A stretch of 27,700 nucleotides of DNA from Oscillospiraceae bacterium (GTDB lineage Bacteria; Bacillota_A; Clostridia; Oscillospirales; Oscillospiraceae), in the NCBI GenBank assembly GCA_017939025.1, contig JAGBAI010000018.1:1-27700 (forward strand), read 5' to 3'. Shown here piece by piece: positions 15,239 through 24,122 of this stretch. Each line of letters starts with the position of its first letter. Position 1 is the first letter of the stretch. Made by a program: the position numbers and the translations under genes. The notes below the pieces were generated by a model that saw only the letters and a list, made by a program, of their open reading frames with translations, was not told where the DNA came from and did no database searches.

Positions 15239-15275
15239 GAAGGCCTGTGTGGCCTTTAGGAGGTAATTCGTAATT

Positions 15276-16541
15276 ATGAAACTGTTAGTCGTTGGTGGCG
15301 GCGGCCGTGAGCATGCCATCATCAAGAGTCTGAAAAAGAATCCCACCGTCACCGAAATTTTCGCCTGCCCCGGCAACGGCGGCATTGCTGCTGACGCTAC
15401 CTGCGTCAACATCGGCGCTACCGACATCGAAAAGATCGTGGAGTTTGCTGTTGCCAACGCCATTGATTATGCTGTGGTGGCTCCCGACGATCCCCTGGTC
15501 TTAGGCTGCGTGGACGCACTGGAAGCAAAGGGTATCCCCTGCTTCGGCCCCCGGGCCAACGCTGCCATCATTGAGGGCAGCAAGGTCTTCTCCAAGAATC
15601 TCATGAAGAAGTACGGCATCCCCACCGCCGAATATGAAGTATTCGAGGACATGGCTGCCGCTCTTAGCTATCTGGAAACCGCGCCCATCCCCACCGTCAT
15701 CAAGGCCGACGGCCTGGCACTGGGCAAGGGTGTCATCATCGCCCAGACCCGGGAAGAGGCCAAGCAGGCCGTCATCGACATGATGGAAGGCGGCATCTTC
15801 GGCAAATCCGGTTCCCGGGTGGTCATTGAGGAATTCCTCACCGGCCCCGAAGTTTCCGTCCTGGCCTTCACAGACGGCAATGTGGTCAAGCCTATGGTCT
15901 CCTCCATGGATCACAAGCGCATCGGTGATAACGACACCGGTCTGAATACCGGCGGCATGGGCACCGTGGCTCCCAACCCCTACTATACGGACACCGTCGC
16001 CGACGAGTGCATGAAGACCATCTTCCTGCCTACCATCGCCGCCATGAACGCCGAAGGCCGCACCTTCAAGGGCTGCCTGTACTTCGGCCTGATGATCACC
16101 CCCAAGGGCCCCAAGGTCATCGAGTACAACTGCCGTTTCGGCGATCCCGAAACCCAGGTTGTCCTGCCCCTGCTGGAAAGCGACCTGCTGACTGTTATGC
16201 AGGCCACCACCAACGGCACCCTGGTAGAAACCGAAGTCAAGTTTGCAGACAAGCACGCCTGCTGCGTGATCCTCGCCTCCAACGGTTATCCCACTTCCTA
16301 TAAGAAGGGCTTCGAGATGACCTTCACCCCCGAGGCGCTGGAACACACTTACGTCGCCGGTGCCAAGCTGGATGGCGGCAAGCTGGTCACCTCCGGCGGC
16401 CGTGTTACCGGCACCACCGCCATTGCCGACTCTCTGGAGGAGGCCATTAAAGAAGCCTACCGGATCTCCGACGGTGTCCGGTTCGAGGGTGCTTACAGAA
16501 GAAGCGACATCGGCCAGCGGGCATTGCAGGCTCTGAAATAA
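15276..16541 (+). CDS. purD: Phosphoribosylamine-glycine ligase
   Basis: The 421-residue PurD joins glycine to phosphoribosylamine with ATP. The N-terminal LLVVGGGGREHAI (residues 3-15), VVAPDDPL near 68 and the ATP-grasp region ADGLALGKGVIIA near 148-160 are present. HKRIGDNDTGLNTGGMGTVAP near 213-232 and EYNCRFGDPETQ near 287-298 complete the family pattern. The length is typical. The start ATG has AGGAGG about 13 bases upstream. Because PurF here probably cannot use glutamine normally, PurD could be receiving phosphoribosylamine from an ammonia-driven reaction (inference). Confidence 0.96.
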   Translation: MKLLVVGGGGREHAIIKSLKKNPTVTEIFACPGNGGIAADATCVNIGATDIEKIVEFAVANAIDYAVVAPDDPLVLGCVDALEAKGIPCFGPRANAAIIEGSKVFSKNLMKKYGIPTAEYEVFEDMAAALSYLETAPIPTVIKADGLALGKGVIIAQTREEAKQAVIDMMEGGIFGKSGSRVVIEEFLTGPEVSVLAFTDGNVVKPMVSSMDHKRIGDNDTGLNTGGMGTVAPNPYYTDTVADECMKTIFLPTIAAMNAEGRTFKGCLYFGLMITPKGPKVIEYNCRFGDPETQVVLPLLESDLLTVMQATTNGTLVETEVKFADKHACCVILASNGYPTSYKKGFEMTFTPEALEHTYVAGAKLDGGKLVTSGGRVTGTTAIADSLEEAIKEAYRISDGVRFEGAYRRSDIGQRALQALK

Positions 16542-16543
16542 CC

Positions 16544-16716
16544 AAGCCTTCCCCTTGAGGGGAAGGTGGCCCGCCTTAGGCGGGACGGATGAGGTGTAGC
16601 CGCAAAGTGGCATTGCCGCACTACCTATTTGCCGTAACCTTTCATAATTCTGACAGCTAATACCGCACACCTCATCAGTCAGCTGCGCTGACAGCTTCTC
16701 CTCAAGGAGAAGCCTT
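16544..16716. repeat. Palindromic repeat, family E, in the purD-purL gap
   Basis: It begins CCTTCCCCTTGAGGGGAAGG, then TGGCCCGCC, GACGGATGAGGTG. It ends CACCTCATCAGTC, GCTGCGCTGACAGC and TTCTCCTCAAGGAGAAG. It is the second copy of the 11039-11213 family, in the opposite orientation (its left end matches the other's right end). Confidence 0.82.
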
Positions 16717-16748
16717 AGATAAAACCGAAACTAGGAGGAAAACACCCC

Positions 16749-19700
16749 ATGGTTTATCGCGTATATGTTGAAAAGAAGGCCGGTCAGACCCACGAGGCTG
16801 ACAGCCTGCTGCGGGAAATCAAGGACTTCCTGCAGATCGAAAACCTGACTGCCCTGCGGGTTCTGAACCGCTACGATGCAGAAAACATCACCGAAGCACT
16901 GTTTGCCGCTTCCGTGAACACCGTTTTCTCCGAGCCTCAGGTGGACAACGTCAGCTACGATGTTCCCACCGGCGACACCGTTTTTGCTGTGGAGCCTCTG
17001 CCCGGTCAGTATGACCAGCGGGCTGACTCTGCCGCCCAGTGCATTCAGATCATCTCCCAGGGCGACCGTCCCACCATCCGCACCGCCAAGGTCTATGTTC
17101 TGTCCGGCTCTCTGACCGAGACTGAAATCGCCGCCATCAAGAAGCATGTCATCAACGCTGTGGAAAGCCGTGAGGCTTCCCTGGAGCTGCCCGAGACCCT
17201 GGCTGCCCAGTACGCCGTCCCCGAGACGGTCGCCACTGTGGAAGGCTTCACCGGCATGGACGAGGAGGCCCTGGCCGCCCTGCTGGACAAGCTGGGTCTG
17301 GCTATGGATCTGGACGATCTGAAGTTCCTGCAGAATTACTTCCGGGACGAGGAGAAGCGGGATCCCACCATCACCGAGATCCGGGTGGTGGACACCTACT
17401 GGTCTGACCACTGCCGTCACACCACCTTCTCCACCCATCTGGACAACATCGTTATCCACGATGCCGAAGTCCAGGCGGCTTACGAAACGTATCTGGCTTC
17501 CCGTATCGAAGTTTACGGCGAAGAGAAGGCCGCTGCCCGGCCCCAGACTCTGATGGACATTGCCACCATCGCCACCAAGACCTTAAAGAAGCGCGGTATG
17601 CTGCCCGAGCTGGACGAGTCCGAAGAGATCAACGCCTGCTCCATCCATGTCACCGCCACCGTCAACGGCGAGGATCAGGACTGGCTGCTGATGTTCAAGA
17701 ACGAGACCCACAACCACCCCACCGAGATCGAGCCCTTCGGCGGCGCTGCCACCTGTATCGGCGGCTGCATCCGTGACCCCCTGTCCGGCCGTGCTTACGT
17801 CCACCAGGCCATGCGTGTCACCGGCGCAGGCGACCCCAGAAAGTCCCTCAGCGAGACTCTGGCCGGCAAGCTGCCCCAGAGAAAGCTGTGCCAGACTGCC
17901 GCAGCCGGTTACTCCTCCTACGGCAATCAGATCGGCCTGGCCACCGGCCATGTTGCCGAGCTGTACCATGAAGGCTTCATCGCCAAGCGTCTGGAGTGCG
18001 GCGCTGTGGTTGCTGCCGCACCTGCCTACAATGTCCGCCGGGAGCGTCCCGCAGCCGGTGACGTGGTCATCCTGCTGGGCGGCCGTACCGGCCGTGACGG
18101 CATCGGCGGTGCCACCGGTTCCTCCAAGAGCCATAATATGAAGAGCCTCACCACCATGGCTTCCGAAGTCCAGAAGGGCAACGCCCCCGAGGAGCGGAAG
18201 ATCCAGCGGCTGTTCCGCAACCCCAACGTCACCCGTCTGATCAAGCGCTGCAACGACTTCGGTGCCGGCGGTGTCTCCGTCGCCATCGGCGAGCTGGCTG
18301 ACGGCCTGCGGATCGATCTGGACGCTGTGCGCAAGAAATACGACGGACTGGACGGCACCGAGCTGGCCATCTCCGAGTCCCAGGAGCGTATGGCTGTGGT
18401 GGTGGAAGCCAAGGACGCTGACGCTTTCATCGCCTTCGCAGAAGCCGAAAACCTGGAAGCTTACCGTGTCGCTGAGGTCACCGAGGAGGCCCGGATGGTC
18501 ATGTCCTGGAAGGGCAACGAGATCGCCAACCTGAGCCGCGATTTCCTGAATACCAACGGCGCTGTGAAGCACACCGCTGTTTCCGTTGCTGAGAACGATC
18601 ATCCTACCGGTGCTGTCGTTGCCAGCGATCTGCGGAGCATCGCCTCCAATCTGAAGTTCGCTTCCCAGCGGGGTCTGGTGGAGCGCTTCGATGCCACCAT
18701 CGGCGCAGGCTCCGTTCTGATGCCCTTCGGCGGCAAGAACCAGTCCACCCCCACCCAGGCCATGGCTGCCAAGCTGCCTGTCCTGCCCGGTGAAACTACC
18801 AACCAGGCCAGCCTGTTCGCCTGGGGCTGTGACCCCGACCTGCTGAGCGCCGATCCCTACATGGGCGCCCAGGCCAGCATTGTCTCCTCCGTTGCCAAGA
18901 TCGTGGCTGCGGGTGCTGACTATAAGAAGGTCTATCTGACCCTGCAGGAGTTCTTTGAGAAGCTGCGCAACGAGCCTGCACGCTGGGGCAAGCCCTTCCA
19001 GGCTCTGCTGGGTGCTCTGGAAGCACAGCTGGGTCTGAATGCTGCCGCCATCGGCGGTAAGGATTCCATGTCCGGTACCTTCCTGGACAAGGACGTACCC
19101 CCCACCCTGATCTCCTTCGCCATCGCACCCATCCAGGCCGGTGACGTGATCTCCAACGAATTCAAGGAAGCCGGTCATCCCGTCTACCGCTTCGGCGGCT
19201 GCGCCCTGAACGACTACGAAGGTCTGAAGGCCCGCTGGGATGTCTTCCACGCTCTGTGCCAGGCCGGTAAGGTCAAGGCCGCCTGGGCTGTGGATGGCGG
19301 CGGCATTGCGGAAGCTGTTATGAAGATGGCCTTCGGCAACTCCATCGGCTTCAAGGCCAATCCCGAGGCTGCTGTGGTCTACGGCGCTGCCTACGGCGAG
19401 ATCATCGCAGAACTGACCGAAGAAATCGAAGGCGCTGAACTCATCGGCTGGACCACCGCTGAGGAAACCATCACCTACGGCGCTGAGACTGTCTCCATTG
19501 ACGAGCTGTACCAGCTGAACACCGCTGTTCTGGAAAAGGTCTATCCCACCAAGACGCGCGAAACCGACAAGGCCATCCCCGCCTTCTCTTCCGAAGCTGT
19601 TTCCCGTGTCGCTCCCGCTGTCAAGGTTGCCAAGCCCAAGGTTCTGATTCCCGTATTCCCCGGCACCAACTGTGAGTACGACTCCGCCCGGGCCGTAATG

Positions 19701-20429
19701 GCTGCCGGCGCTGATGCTGACATCGTTGTCATCCGGAACCTGACCGCTGACGACGTTGCCCGCAGCGTGGAAACCGTCGCCAGAAAGATCGAAGAAAGCC
19801 AGATGATTTTCATTCCCGGCGGCTTCTCCGGCGGCGACGAGCCCGACGGTTCCGCCAAGTTCATCACCGCTTTCTTCCGCAACCCCGCTATCAAGGAGCA
19901 GGTTTCCCGCCTGCTGGACGACCGGGACGGTCTGATGTGCGGTATCTGCAACGGCTTCCAGGCACTGATCAAGCTGGGTCTGGTGCCCTACGGTAAGATC
20001 ATCGACACCGATGACACCTGCCCCACCCTGACCTTCAACACCATCGGCCGCCACCAGAGCCGGATCGTCCGCACCCGGATCGCCTCCAATAAGAGCCCCT
20101 GGCTGAGCTTGATGAACGTGGGCGATGTGGTCAACGTGGCTATCTCCCACGGCGAGGGCCGCTTCTTCGCCTCCGAGGAGCTGGCACTGGAGCTGGCCAA
20201 GAACGGTCAGATCGCTACCCAGTATGTGGATCTGGACGGCAATCCCACCATGGATACTGCCTTCAATCCCAACGGCTCCCTGTTCGCCATCGAGGGTATT
20301 ACCTCTCCCGACGGCCGTGTCTTCGGCAAGATGGGCCACAGCGAGCGTATCGGCGCAGACCTGTACAAGAATGTCCCCGGCAACTACGACATCCAGATGT
20401 TCAAGGCCGCGGTTCAGTATTTCAAGTAA
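16749..20429 (+). CDS. purL: Phosphoribosylformylglycinamidine synthase, single-chain clostridial form
   Basis: A 1226-residue FGAM synthase that combines the PurS-like, PurL and PurQ parts in one chain. The PurS-like N-terminus is followed by TYWSDHCRHTTF near 216-227, FKNETHNHPTEIEPFGGAAT near 316-335 and further AIRS-type ATP domains. The C-terminal glutaminase starts at KPKVLIPVFPGTNCEYDS near residue 963; its nucleophile is Cys1067 in MCGICNGFQ, and SHGEGRF near 1132 carries the catalytic His. The glutaminase is therefore intact, in contrast to PurF in the same operon. Length and layout fit the clostridial FGAM-synthase paralogue. ATG follows AGGAGG. A strong terminator 17 bases after the stop ends the operon. 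Confidence 0.96.
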   Translation: MVYRVYVEKKAGQTHEADSLLREIKDFLQIENLTALRVLNRYDAENITEALFAASVNTVFSEPQVDNVSYDVPTGDTVFAVEPLPGQYDQRADSAAQCIQIISQGDRPTIRTAKVYVLSGSLTETEIAAIKKHVINAVESREASLELPETLAAQYAVPETVATVEGFTGMDEEALAALLDKLGLAMDLDDLKFLQNYFRDEEKRDPTITEIRVVDTYWSDHCRHTTFSTHLDNIVIHDAEVQAAYETYLASRIEVYGEEKAAARPQTLMDIATIATKTLKKRGMLPELDESEEINACSIHVTATVNGEDQDWLLMFKNETHNHPTEIEPFGGAATCIGGCIRDPLSGRAYVHQAMRVTGAGDPRKSLSETLAGKLPQRKLCQTAAAGYSSYGNQIGLATGHVAELYHEGFIAKRLECGAVVAAAPAYNVRRERPAAGDVVILLGGRTGRDGIGGATGSSKSHNMKSLTTMASEVQKGNAPEERKIQRLFRNPNVTRLIKRCNDFGAGGVSVAIGELADGLRIDLDAVRKKYDGLDGTELAISESQERMAVVVEAKDADAFIAFAEAENLEAYRVAEVTEEARMVMSWKGNEIANLSRDFLNTNGAVKHTAVSVAENDHPTGAVVASDLRSIASNLKFASQRGLVERFDATIGAGSVLMPFGGKNQSTPTQAMAAKLPVLPGETTNQASLFAWGCDPDLLSADPYMGAQASIVSSVAKIVAAGADYKKVYLTLQEFFEKLRNEPARWGKPFQALLGALEAQLGLNAAAIGGKDSMSGTFLDKDVPPTLISFAIAPIQAGDVISNEFKEAGHPVYRFGGCALNDYEGLKARWDVFHALCQAGKVKAAWAVDGGGIAEAVMKMAFGNSIGFKANPEAAVVYGAAYGEIIAELTEEIEGAELIGWTTAEETITYGAETVSIDELYQLNTAVLEKVYPTKTRETDKAIPAFSSEAVSRVAPAVKVAKPKVLIPVFPGTNCEYDSARAVMAAGADADIVVIRNLTADDVARSVETVARKIEESQMIFIPGGFSGGDEPDGSAKFITAFFRNPAIKEQVSRLLDDRDGLMCGICNGFQALIKLGLVPYGKIIDTDDTCPTLTFNTIGRHQSRIVRTRIASNKSPWLSLMNVGDVVNVAISHGEGRFFASEELALELAKNGQIATQYVDLDGNPTMDTAFNPNGSLFAIEGITSPDGRVFGKMGHSERIGADLYKNVPGNYDIQMFKAAVQYFK

Positions 20430-20445
20430 TTTTTTCAATAGCAGT

Positions 20446-20477
20446 GCCCGGATGCCTCGTGCATCCGGGCGTTTTTT
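20446..20477 (+). terminator. Terminator of the purine operon
   Basis: A 10-bp perfect stem, GCCCGGATGC (20446-20455) with GCATCCGGGC (20461-20470), has a five-base loop and is followed by GTTTTTT. Confidence 0.93.
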
Positions 20478-20505
20478 ATGGAAAAGGCCAATTCGGTTTG
20501 TTAAT

Positions 20506-20707
20506 GCACTGGCGTGGTAGTACCCGAAAAGGCTCCCTTTGATGAAGGAGCTGTCACGCGAACAGCGTGACTGAGGGAGAGAAAACCTGAAAGCTTCCTT
20601 TTTTCTATCGAATCGCGGCGGAAACTGCAACCTTTTCTCTCCCTCAGTCGCCTACGGCGCCAGCTCCCTCATCAGAGGGAGCCCTTCGGGCGCTACCGCG
20701 CCAGTGC
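20506..20707. repeat. 202-bp palindromic element, family F
   Basis: The outer arms GCACTGGCGTGGTAG (20506-20520) and CTACCGCGCCAGTGC (20693-20707) pair with one mismatch. Inside follow CCCGAA/TTCGGG, GGCTCCCTT-TGATGA-AGGAGC with GCTCCCTCATCAGAGGGAGC, and CTGAGGGAGAGAAAA with TTTTCTCTCCCTCAG. Its general plan (CTCCC hairpin, then GTCACGC/GCGTGAC and TGAGGGAG) resembles family E. It occupies most of the 358-base gap before the membrane protein gene. No gene is seen in it. Confidence 0.82.
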
Positions 20708-20787
20708 GCCAGACTGCGATTATCCTACCCCTTCCTGCGGTTATTTCTTATAGCCGTGCATATACTATGGCGATGGGAGGGATGGCA

Positions 20788-21612
20788 ATGGGGGAGTTTC
20801 CACGGGGCGGACTGATTGGGAAAACCGTTCACCTTTGGCGGCAGCTGCAGGAGCTGCGGATCCCATTGTATGCAGCCAATGCTTCCTTTTTCATTATCAT
20901 GGCCGTATTTCCGGCACTGCTGTTGCTGCTGGGCCTGCTGCGCTATACCACCCTGGAAGTAGAACGGCTGGGGGAAATGCTGGCAGGGATCCTGCCCGAT
21001 GCTCTGCTGGAAGGGGCCGAGGAGCTGATTTTACTGACCTATGATGCCACCTCCGCTTCCACCCTGGGCCTGTCCGCAGTTACTACCCTATGGTCTGCCA
21101 GCCGGGGCATCTATGGGCTGCTGACGGGCCTCAACGCAGTGTACGGTGCCGAGGAAAACCGGGGCTGGCTGCGAACCCGGTTTGTCAGCGCCCTGTACAC
21201 CTTCGCCTTCCTTCTGGTGCTGATCCTGACGCTGGGGCTGCATGTCTTCGGGACAGGACTTCTGGCCTTTCTCCACCGGGCCAGCCACCCCTTTCTGCGT
21301 TTTTTGCTGGGGCTGGTGGATCTTCGATTCTTTCTGCTGGTGGCGCTGCAAACCATGGTCTTTTCAGCTATGTTCATGGCCCTGCCCAACCGGCGCACCA
21401 GCTTCCGCAGCAGCCTTCCCGGGGCACTGCTTGCTTCTCTGGGCTGGTTAACTTTTTCCAATCTGTTTTCCATCTATGTGGAGCATTTTGCCCATTTGAG
21501 CAATATATACGGTTCCATATACGCCATCGCTCTGAGTATGCTGTGGTTGTACTGCTGTATGGCCATTGTGTTCTACGGCGGCGCACTGAACCGGTTTCTT
21601 ATGGATCACTAG
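20788..21612 (+). CDS. YihY/BrkB-family inner-membrane protein
   Basis: A 274-residue membrane protein of the YihY (formerly RNase BN/virulence factor BrkB) family. It shows about six hydrophobic segments, including ANASFFIIMAVFPALLLLLGLL near the start, the LGLSAVTTLWSASRGIYGLLTGLNAVYG region near 90-116 and YGSIYAIALSMLWLYCCMAI before the C-terminus. Those are typical family positions. The ATG at 20788 is chosen because GGGAGG lies 7 bases upstream; the longer frame to 20704 runs into the palindrome. The physiological role of the family is not established. It is monocistronic between two terminators. Confidence 0.85.
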   Translation: MGEFPRGGLIGKTVHLWRQLQELRIPLYAANASFFIIMAVFPALLLLLGLLRYTTLEVERLGEMLAGILPDALLEGAEELILLTYDATSASTLGLSAVTTLWSASRGIYGLLTGLNAVYGAEENRGWLRTRFVSALYTFAFLLVLILTLGLHVFGTGLLAFLHRASHPFLRFLLGLVDLRFFLLVALQTMVFSAMFMALPNRRTSFRSSLPGALLASLGWLTFSNLFSIYVEHFAHLSNIYGSIYAIALSMLWLYCCMAIVFYGGALNRFLMDH

Positions 21613-21620
21613 AGAATTTT

Positions 21621-21657
21621 GCAGGATGGCATTTCCGTTTTTGCATCCTGCTTTTTT
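21621..21657 (+). terminator. Terminator after the YihY-family gene
   Basis: GCAGGATG (21621-21628) and CATCCTGC (21644-21651) form an 8-bp stem with a 15-base loop, followed by a run of six T. Confidence 0.8.
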
Positions 21658-21721
21658 CTCATGTACAAAAAAATATAATACGTCCTTCCAGAAAAAACTT
21701 TCGACTTTTTGTGAAAGACTA

Positions 21722-21750
21722 TTGACTTATTAGCGGGAATACCCTATAAT
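21722..21750 (+). promoter_or_regulatory. Promoter of the sodium symporter gene
   Basis: TTGACT (21722-21727) and TATAAT (21745-21750) are exactly 17 bases apart, 35 bases before the ATG. Confidence 0.85.
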
Positions 21751-21784
21751 TTTCACAGTTTTTTGTATTTCTGGAGGAAATATT

Positions 21785-23143
21785 ATGCAACGAGAGCATC
21801 TCGGCAGCCGTTTGGGCTTCATTCTGCTCAGCGCCGGCTGCGCTATCGGTGTCGGCAATGTCTGGAAATTCCCGTGGATGGCGGGCCAGTACGGCGGCGG
21901 CGCGTTTGTTTTGGTCTATCTGATCTTCCTGCTGATCCTGGGTGTTCCTACCCTGACCATGGAATTTGCCATGGGCCGTGCGGCCCAGAAGAGCCCTCTG
22001 AAAATGTACGGCGAGCTGAAGCCCGGCTCCAAGTGGGGTTGGCATGGGTATGTGTGTTTGATTGGCAACATCGTGCTGATGATGTTCTACACCACCGTAG
22101 CCGGCTGGATGCTGCAATACTTCGTGGATACTGCCCGCGGTGCCTTCACCGGAATGGACAGTGCCGCTGTGGAGGGTGCCTTCGGCGGCATGCTGGCCAA
22201 CCCCGGCAAAATGGCCCTGTACATGGGCATCGTGGTTGTTGGCGGCTTCGCCATCATCTCTCTGGGCGTTCAGAAGGGACTGGAGCGGGTCACCAAATGG
22301 ATGATGATGGCCCTGATCCTGCTGATGTGGGTGCTGGCTGCCAATTCCCTGTTCCTGGATGGCGGCAAGGAAGGGCTGGAATTCTACCTGATTCCCTCTT
22401 TCGCCAAGATGCAGGAAAACGGCTTCTTTAATGTAGTCGTAGGCGCCATGAACCAGGCCTTCTTTACCCTGAGCCTGGGCATCGGTGCCATGGCCATTTT
22501 CGGCAGCTACATCGGCAAGGATCGCGCCCTCATGGGTGAAAGTGTCCGGGTGTGCCTGCTGGATACCATGGTGGCTCTGTGTGCCGGTCTGATCATCTTC
22601 CCCGCCTGCTCCGCTTACGGTGTGGACGTGGGCAGCGGCCCTGCACTGGTGTTCATCACCCTGCCCAATGTGTTCAATCACCTGCCCATGGGCCAGTTCT
22701 GGGGCAGCCTGTTCTTCCTGTTCATGACCTTTGCCGCCTTCTCCACCGTGCTGGCTGTGTTTGAGAATATCGTTTCCTGCGTCAGCGAGCTGACCGGCTG
22801 GGATCGGAAAAAGACCTGTATCGTCTGCTGTGTGGGCATCTTCCTGCTGAGCCTGCCCTGTGTGCTGGGTTACAACGTCTGGAGCAACGTCCGCCCCATC
22901 GCCGGACGGGACGTTCTGGACAGTGAAGACTTCATCGTCAGCAACATCCTGCTGCCCGTCGGCAGTCTGATCTTCATTATCTTCTGCACCACCCGTTACG
23001 GCTGGGGCTGGGATAAATTCATGGCCGAAGCCAACGAAGGTACCGGCCTGAAGGTTGCCAAGTGGATGCGTCCCTACATGACCTATGTCCTGCCCGCCAT
23101 CGTCGCCGTGATCTTCGTGGTCGGCCTGGTAAACTTCTTCTAA
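21785..23143 (+). CDS. Sodium-dependent transporter, SNF/NSS family
   Basis: A 452-residue neurotransmitter:sodium symporter of the bacterial LeuT/MhsT/TnaT type. The N-terminus GSRLGFILLSAGCAIGVGNVWKFPW, with the unwound first helix GxGNVWKFP (about residues 23-34), and the second-helix GGGAFVLVYLIFLLILGVP are the family signature. About 11-12 membrane segments follow, ending in a hydrophobic helix. Family members import amino acids such as tryptophan, tyrosine or branched-chain residues with Na+. The substrate here cannot be read. It has its own promoter, an AGGAGG-like site and a terminator, so it forms a single-gene unit. Confidence 0.92.
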   Translation: MQREHLGSRLGFILLSAGCAIGVGNVWKFPWMAGQYGGGAFVLVYLIFLLILGVPTLTMEFAMGRAAQKSPLKMYGELKPGSKWGWHGYVCLIGNIVLMMFYTTVAGWMLQYFVDTARGAFTGMDSAAVEGAFGGMLANPGKMALYMGIVVVGGFAIISLGVQKGLERVTKWMMMALILLMWVLAANSLFLDGGKEGLEFYLIPSFAKMQENGFFNVVVGAMNQAFFTLSLGIGAMAIFGSYIGKDRALMGESVRVCLLDTMVALCAGLIIFPACSAYGVDVGSGPALVFITLPNVFNHLPMGQFWGSLFFLFMTFAAFSTVLAVFENIVSCVSELTGWDRKKTCIVCCVGIFLLSLPCVLGYNVWSNVRPIAGRDVLDSEDFIVSNILLPVGSLIFIIFCTTRYGWGWDKFMAEANEGTGLKVAKWMRPYMTYVLPAIVAVIFVVGLVNFF

Positions 23144-23148
23144 AGCGC

Positions 23149-23184
23149 AATTCCGCACCCCAAAATCGGGGTGCGGAATTTTTC
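23149..23184 (+). terminator. Terminator of the sodium symporter gene
   Basis: A 13-bp perfect stem, AATTCCGCACCCC (23149-23161) with GGGGTGCGGAATT (23168-23180), has a six-base loop and further T after it. Confidence 0.92.
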
Positions 23185-23203
23185 AAAAAAGAGAAAAAAG
23201 GTG

Positions 23204-23231
23204 TTGACATTTGAGGAATATATGCTATAAT
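23204..23231 (+). promoter_or_regulatory. Promoter of tRNA-Ala
   Basis: Consensus TTGACA (23204-23209) and TATAAT (23226-23231) have a 16-base spacer, and TGC precedes the -10 box. This is the strongest promoter in the window, as expected for a stable RNA. Confidence 0.9.
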
Positions 23232-23262
23232 ACAGAAGTCGTCCGGAACAGGACAACAATTC

Positions 23263-23338
<76 letters not shown>

Positions 23339-23340
23339 GG

Positions 23341-23374
23341 AAGTCCTGAAATCGTAAGATTTCAGGACTTTTTC
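23341..23374 (+). terminator. Terminator of tRNA-Ala
   Basis: A 13-bp perfect stem, AAGTCCTGAAATC with GATTTCAGGACTT, has a GTAA loop and a following TTTCTT. Its other orientation can also serve the convergent small gene ending at 23375. Confidence 0.9.
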
Positions 23375-23641
23375 TTATTCTTCTTTTTGAATAGCCAGCA
23401 GTAGTCTTGCCCCCAACCGGAAGCCTTGGATGAACGCTGCCCGTTCCGCGTGATCCTGCACCTGAATCTCGGCTTCGCCATAAGCATCCAGAATTTTTTG
23501 AGCGTTCTCGGGTAAGGCCCATTGAAGAAGCTGGCGGTTTTCCTCTACCCTTGCCAATGCTTGCCTGTGCTCCGGTTTCTGCGGATAAGCCCGCTCAATG
23601 GGCGCAATATTCCCCAGCCAGAGTTCTTCCAGAATATCCAT
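23375..23641 (-). CDS. Small hypothetical protein, DUF6809-like
   Basis: An 88-residue acidic helical protein starting MDILEELWLGNIAPIERAYP and ending AFIQGFRLGARLLLAIQKEE. The pattern of a short hydrophobic start, a P-Y/xxL middle region, and a closing F-x-x-GFRLGxRLL segment matches the small DUF6809-type proteins common in Clostridia (recognition from memory). GAGGGGAG precedes the ATG. Function is unknown. It is divergent from the XRE regulator, with about 120 bases between the starts, and may share control with it. Confidence 0.65.
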   Translation of the reverse strand: MDILEELWLGNIAPIERAYPQKPEHRQALARVEENRQLLQWALPENAQKILDAYGEAEIQVQDHAERAAFIQGFRLGARLLLAIQKEE

Positions 23642-23702
23642 TTATCTCCCCTCTTTCTTATGGATATATACTACCACAACTATATGCAAATATCTACTGG
23701 GA

Positions 23703-23749
23703 TTTGTGCCAAAATCGGCACGCTAGTTTTGTCTACTTTTCGGCACAAA
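23703..23749. promoter_or_regulatory. Candidate operator of the XRE regulator
   Basis: TTTGTGCC (23703-23710) and its complement GGCACAAA (23742-23749) frame the site, and a third half-site CGGCAC lies at 23716-23721 facing the first. The last half-site touches the AAAGGAG ribosome site of the XRE gene. Three matching half-sites in a divergent gap suggest autoregulation. Confidence 0.5.
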
Positions 23750-23761
23750 GGAGAGAATACA

Positions 23762-23980
23762 ATGCCTATATCTTATGATAAGCTGTTCGCATTGATGGCT
23801 GAACGGGGAATTAAAAAAATAGACTTACGGAATACATTTGGAATCAATTCAAAAACCGTAAACAGCCTGGCACACAACAAAAGCGTCACCGTGGACACCA
23901 TCATGCAGCTGTGTGAGATCTTAGACTGTCAGCCCGGTGACATTATGGAATATGTAAAAGAAGCTTCCTCCAACCAATAA
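23762..23980 (+). CDS. Small XRE/Cro-type HTH regulator
   Basis: A 72-residue protein that is little more than one helix-turn-helix domain: YDKLFALMAERGIKKIDLRN, then FGINSKTVNSLAHNKSVTVDTIMQLCEILDCQPGDIMEY. It matches the HTH_26/Cro-CI type of small regulators in Clostridia that recognise short inverted repeats. ATG 23762 follows AAAGGAG; a longer frame back to 23522 runs through the divergent gene and its control region. A hairpin GGGCGGCC/GGCCGCCC follows the stop. Structured RNA copy B begins about 100 bases downstream, so a link between the two is possible but unproved. Confidence 0.88.
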   Translation: MPISYDKLFALMAERGIKKIDLRNTFGINSKTVNSLAHNKSVTVDTIMQLCEILDCQPGDIMEYVKEASSNQ

Positions 23981-23985
23981 ACAGA

Positions 23986-24005
23986 GGGCGGCCCAAAGGC
24001 CGCCC
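23986..24005 (+). terminator. Hairpin after the XRE gene
   Basis: An 8-bp perfect GC stem, GGGCGGCC with GGCCGCCC, has a CAAA loop five bases past the stop. It is followed by AATATAAATAT rather than a clean T-run, so termination is likely but not certain. Confidence 0.6.
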
Positions 24006-24082
24006 AATATAAATATCATACCATATTGGGATTACTTTTGTCCATACTCACTTTCTCCAACTTTTTGCATCATTTCTTATGG

Positions 24083-24122
24083 AACATCCCATCTTGCAAA
24101 ATATGAAATCCGGATGTATTAT
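24083..24122 (+). promoter_or_regulatory. Promoter of structured RNA copy B with shared upstream block
   Basis: TTGCAA (24094-24099) and TATTAT (24117-24122) are 17 bases apart. AACATCCCATCTTGC (24083-24097) overlaps the -35 and is identical to the block at the promoter of copy A. Confidence 0.6.

Noticed and set aside
17583..20630. Long minus-strand open frame opposite purL
   Set aside because: It is an antisense shadow of purL with no domain pattern; purL itself has every expected motif.
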